DNA of 64,000 nt from positions 186,001 through 250,000 of the forward strand of contig CBDCFT010000003.1 in the NCBI GenBank assembly GCA_965216365.1. Direction: 5' to 3'. Below are positions 61,354 to 64,000 of the stretch, in pieces (the stretch's first letter is position 1; each line of letters opens with the position of its first letter). Origin of the DNA: CBDCFT01 sp965216365 (GTDB taxonomy: Bacteria; Pseudomonadota; Gammaproteobacteria; Arenicellales; CBDCFT01). The notes under the pieces are model-generated. The model ran no database searches. It worked only from the letters and a program-made list of their open reading frames with translations, and was not told the DNA's origin. The position numbers and the translations under genes were made by a program.

Positions 61354-62805
61354 ATGTGGCGAATCCGAAAAATCAAATCCTGTATTTGTCTGCTGATAGT
61401 TGGCTTTTGCTCTCATCAATCCATCGCTCAAACCGGCGCTATTGATTTGGAGGTGGAGATGAACGAGAAGTTGATAGGGGTCGGTGTTGCTCCGCCTACT
61501 GCCAAGATTGGCGATTTGGTTGAGCAGGGCTATTGCATCCAGCCGCCATTCAACGAACTTTGCGCTCAATTGCCCCACGATATATTGGATTTCGATGCTT
61601 CTTTTGTTTACCGGTTTTTGGAAAAAAATGCGCAAACGCCGTTCGATATTTTTTCCTGGGAGACTTTTGTCGCTTTAAACTGGCCCACCGACGACGACGG
61701 AGTACCCCTCGATCAACAAATTGGCACGGCGCCGGATGCACCTCGCGTGTGGCAATCCTATGTGTCGCCAACGGAACTTTTTTCGCCGGATAACAAGAAC
61801 GATGCCTGCTCTCATATAACGGACGAAGCCGTATTCAGGCCGTCGAGTCTGGTGCAATCCATCGGACTACCGTTGATTGACAAGAATCTGAACTACGTCG
61901 TATTCGATATTCGTGTCAACGACGAAGTGGTTGATTACGTTAAGTCGAACGGTTTCGATACTCTAAGTGGGCAACAGGCGTTCAAGGTTTCGGGAAAAGA
62001 GATCGAATTTCCCCAGGGACATTTTCAGAACAACGAAACCAGAAGCGGCGGTGCAGTCGGTTCGGTTGCCGTCAAATCCGCGTGGAAAATAATTGACCAG
62101 CAAGCGGGTGATGACCCAACGCGTTATTACACGGTGAACGGTCATATTTCCGTGCCGGCGGATATGAGTGAAAACGGAAAGTCTTTTTGCGCGCAGGAAC
62201 AACTGGGTTTAATCGGCATGCATGTCATGCGCCGCACGAAAAACGGCAACGGCGGCGATTGGATATGGACGACGTTTGAGCATGTCGATACAGCGCCCAT
62301 TGCGGCGAACGCACGCCGGCCTAATCAGGTATTCGCCGACGTGTTATTTCCCGACGGTTGTCATGCACCGGAATCGGTTGAGGCCAACTATGCGTTGTAT
62401 GATAGCGAATGCCAGAACTGCCCGACTAATGTAAAACCACCTGCGAACATGAAATGGGCGCAGACACCACCTTACGCTATGCGAGCGGATTTAAAGCAGG
62501 GCGCTCAGGTGGTGCGTTGCTGGAGTATTTTCGAAAGCACGCAATACATCAGCGACAAATGGCGCGAAAAATTAGCGGGCACGGTATGGGCGAATTATCA
62601 TTTGTTGTCGACGCAATGGAAGGGCGCACGCAGAGGTGGTTATTTTCTTGCCGGCGAGGTGCCGCGTTTTCTGACCAATTCAACCATGGAAACCTTTGAG
62701 CAAGGGATTCACAATGGCACCTGTATGGGTTGTCACCTGGAAGCTTTAAGCACAGCAGGCCAGGATTCTAATTTCAGTTTCCTACTCAGGCAGGTGAGTC
62801 GGTAG
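61354..62805 (+). CDS. Exported protein with a single C-terminal CxxCH motif
   Basis: A 483-residue protein with a signal peptide (cleavage likely after SIAQ, residue 26) and a GGAGG ribosome site before ATG 61354. It has several cysteines: CAQLPHDIL, CSHITDEAV, CQNCPTNVK, CWSIFES, and one haem-binding-type motif CMGCH about 26 residues from the end. No cytochrome c fold is recognised around it. Segments with repeated Trp (FDIFSWETFVALNWP, WIWTTFEHVD) suggest a compact periplasmic domain. I do not recognise a named family. Confidence 0.7.
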   Translation: MWRIRKIKSCICLLIVGFCSHQSIAQTGAIDLEVEMNEKLIGVGVAPPTAKIGDLVEQGYCIQPPFNELCAQLPHDILDFDASFVYRFLEKNAQTPFDIFSWETFVALNWPTDDDGVPLDQQIGTAPDAPRVWQSYVSPTELFSPDNKNDACSHITDEAVFRPSSLVQSIGLPLIDKNLNYVVFDIRVNDEVVDYVKSNGFDTLSGQQAFKVSGKEIEFPQGHFQNNETRSGGAVGSVAVKSAWKIIDQQAGDDPTRYYTVNGHISVPADMSENGKSFCAQEQLGLIGMHVMRRTKNGNGGDWIWTTFEHVDTAPIAANARRPNQVFADVLFPDGCHAPESVEANYALYDSECQNCPTNVKPPANMKWAQTPPYAMRADLKQGAQVVRCWSIFESTQYISDKWREKLAGTVWANYHLLSTQWKGARRGGYFLAGEVPRFLTNSTMETFEQGIHNGTCMGCHLEALSTAGQDSNFSFLLRQVSR

Positions 62806-62952
62806 TAGTATTTTTTATCGTGTTTGGCGATTGGTTGTTGGCTTTCAGCATTCAGTTGCACAGCGGCTCGTTTCTAACTTCGTGTTATCGCGAGGAGTAA
62901 AGGGGCGAAGCAATTTCTTTTAGTTACCAATTTTCGGCGGTCAGCAGTCAGT

Positions 62953-62976
62953 TGTAGGAGCGAGCTTGCTCGCGAA
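62953..62976. repeat. REP-like repeat GTAGGAGCGAGCTTGCTCGC
   Basis: Palindromic unit with inner stem CGAGC/GCTCG, followed at 63000-63045 by a looser inverted partner (ATTCGCGACC...GGTCGCTCC). Same family as 31227-31251. The rest of the 274-base gap holds only fragments of similar type. Confidence 0.65.
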
Positions 62977-63079
62977 CCACCAACCATATTTAACACGATT
63001 CGCGACCAAGCTTGTTCCTGCGAAGGCAGGGGTCGCTCCCGCAAAAGTCAACAACCAAGTACTGAGCACTGACAGCTAA

Positions 63080-64000
63080 TCAAGCCGCATCCTCCATGTA
63101 CGATTCCATCGGCGGGCAACTGCATACCACATGGCGATCGCCATAGACATTATCGACGCGTCCAACCGGTGGCCAGTATTTATTGTGTCTGACGGCGTCG
63201 TTGGGAAAGAACGCGGCTTCACGAGAATAAGGCCGGCCCCAGTCGTCGCTGACCAGCAGCTCGTATGAATGCGGCGCATTGCGTAACAGGTTATTTTCTG
63301 CATCCGTCGTGCCGTTTTCCACGTCTTCGATTTCCTTGCGTATGGAGATCATGGCGTCGCAAAAACGATCCAGTTCATCCTTACATTCGCTTTCCGTCGG
63401 TTCAATCATCAAGGCGTCATGTACCGGCCAGGACATGGTCGGTGCATGAAAACCATAGTCCATTAAGCGTTTGGCCACATCTTCAACGGATATTCCCGAT
63501 GATTCTTTAAGTGGCGCAAGATCGACAATACATTCGTGCGCAACCATACCGTTTTTGCCGGTATAAACGACCGGGTAGTACGGATTAAGCCGTTGCGCGA
63601 TGTAATTTGCATTGAGAATGGCAATCTCGCTCGCGCGCTTGAGTCCCGGCCCGCCCATCATCGCAATGTAAGCCCAGGACACCGGCAGGATGCTGGCCGA
63701 ACCCCAGGGTGCTGCCGCGACCGCACCTACGGTACTGTGGCCACGCGATGCCGGGTTAACACCGTCGACCAGTGGGTGATCCGGCAGGAATGGTGCGAGA
63801 TGGCTTTTAACGCCAATGGGCCCCATGCCAGGGCCGCCACCACCGTGAGGAATAGCAAAGGTCTTGTGTAAGTTAATGTGCGAAACGTCGGCGCCGATTT
63901 CACCGGGTCTGCAAATACCCAGCAGTGCATTGAGGTTGGCGCCGTCCATGTAAACCTGACCGCCGTTGTCATGAATGATTTCACAGATCTCGACAATACT
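63080..64000 (-). CDS. gcvP: Glycine dehydrogenase (P protein), 3' part
   Basis: GcvP decarboxylates glycine and passes the aminomethyl group to lipoylated GcvH. The window holds about 306 C-terminal residues; the gene continues past base 64000. The PLP lysine is in INLHKTFAIPHGGGGPGMGP, followed by HSTVGAVAAAPWGSASILPVSW (conserved halves), GFHAPTMSWPV and LMIEPTESE. It would feed on glycine made from sarcosine and betaine, the expected end products of the carnitine pathway, but this link is only thematic. Confidence 0.96.
   Translation of the reverse strand, partial: SIVEICEIIHDNGGQVYMDGANLNALLGICRPGEIGADVSHINLHKTFAIPHGGGGPGMGPIGVKSHLAPFLPDHPLVDGVNPASRGHSTVGAVAAAPWGSASILPVSWAYIAMMGGPGLKRASEIAILNANYIAQRLNPYYPVVYTGKNGMVAHECIVDLAPLKESSGISVEDVAKRLMDYGFHAPTMSWPVHDALMIEPTESECKDELDRFCDAMISIRKEIEDVENGTTDAENNLLRNAPHSYELLVSDDWGRPYSREAAFFPNDAVRHNKYWPPVGRVDNVYGDRHVVCSCPPMESYMEDAA

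Noticed and set aside
1..64000. CRISPR array or phage/integrative element
   Set aside because: No regularly spaced repeats, cas genes, integrase or phage structural genes were seen; the only mobile element found is the IS5-type one.

Overview
The window is a stretch of chromosome from a non-enteric gammaproteobacterium. The order secY-rpmJ-rpsM, without infA or adk in between, and dapA next to purC both point there. The species cannot be named from sequence alone. Gene density is high and codon use looks even. The only complete mobile element is an IS5-type insertion sequence.

Layout. (1) 1-13,090: the S10/spc/alpha ribosomal super-operon from rplD (its first base lies outside the window) to rplQ, with secY and rpoA, ending at a clear terminator. 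(2) 13,141-24,240: mixed housekeeping and accessory genes: a small conserved protein, an FMN glutamate-synthase-like protein overlapping tenA, a CGNR regulator divergent from azlCD with two palindromic operators, a fused 5-oxoprolinase/hydantoinase, rarD, ampD, a PduO-type cobalamin adenosyltransferase and a possible tiny zinc-ribbon protein. (3) 24,575-31,137: dapA-purC, purL, a frameshifted small membrane-protein gene and a small lipoprotein.

(4) 31,354-49,636: an 18-kb catabolic island. Its core matches a gamma-butyrobetaine/carnitine pathway: a beta-keto acid cleavage enzyme (BKACE), L-carnitine dehydrogenase, an acyl-CoA dehydrogenase, an ADP-forming acyl-CoA synthetase, an SDR and CaiD, followed by a Dpp/Opp-type ABC transporter that lacks a binding-protein gene. 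Joined to it are an agmatinase-family ureohydrolase, a DUF1028 hydrolase, an acetylpolyamine amidohydrolase with every catalytic residue, a RidA protein and an HpaB-type flavin monooxygenase. I infer that the island takes up and degrades quaternary-amine and polyamine-type compounds. Two genes on the other strand (LLM-class flavoprotein and alpha/beta hydrolase) share a divergent promoter region holding a perfect 14-bp palindrome. A small GIY-YIG gene with a nonsense codon and a pair of inverted palindromic repeats interrupts the island.

(5) 49,812-54,475: an intact IS5-type element with CTAA target duplications, then a phytanoyl-CoA-dioxygenase-like gene and a flavin monooxygenase divergent from a LysR regulator. 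(6) 54,469-60,055: a TPR-like protein and the general amino-acid ABC transporter aapJQMP, with a hairpin terminator between aapJ and aapQ. (7) 60,217-64,000: lipA, an exported protein with a lone CxxCH motif, REP-like repeats and the 3' part of gcvP.

Two genes (rplW and the small membrane protein) are each put out of frame by what looks like one extra A in an A run. Because rplW is essential, sequencing error is the likely cause there and must be considered for the other.
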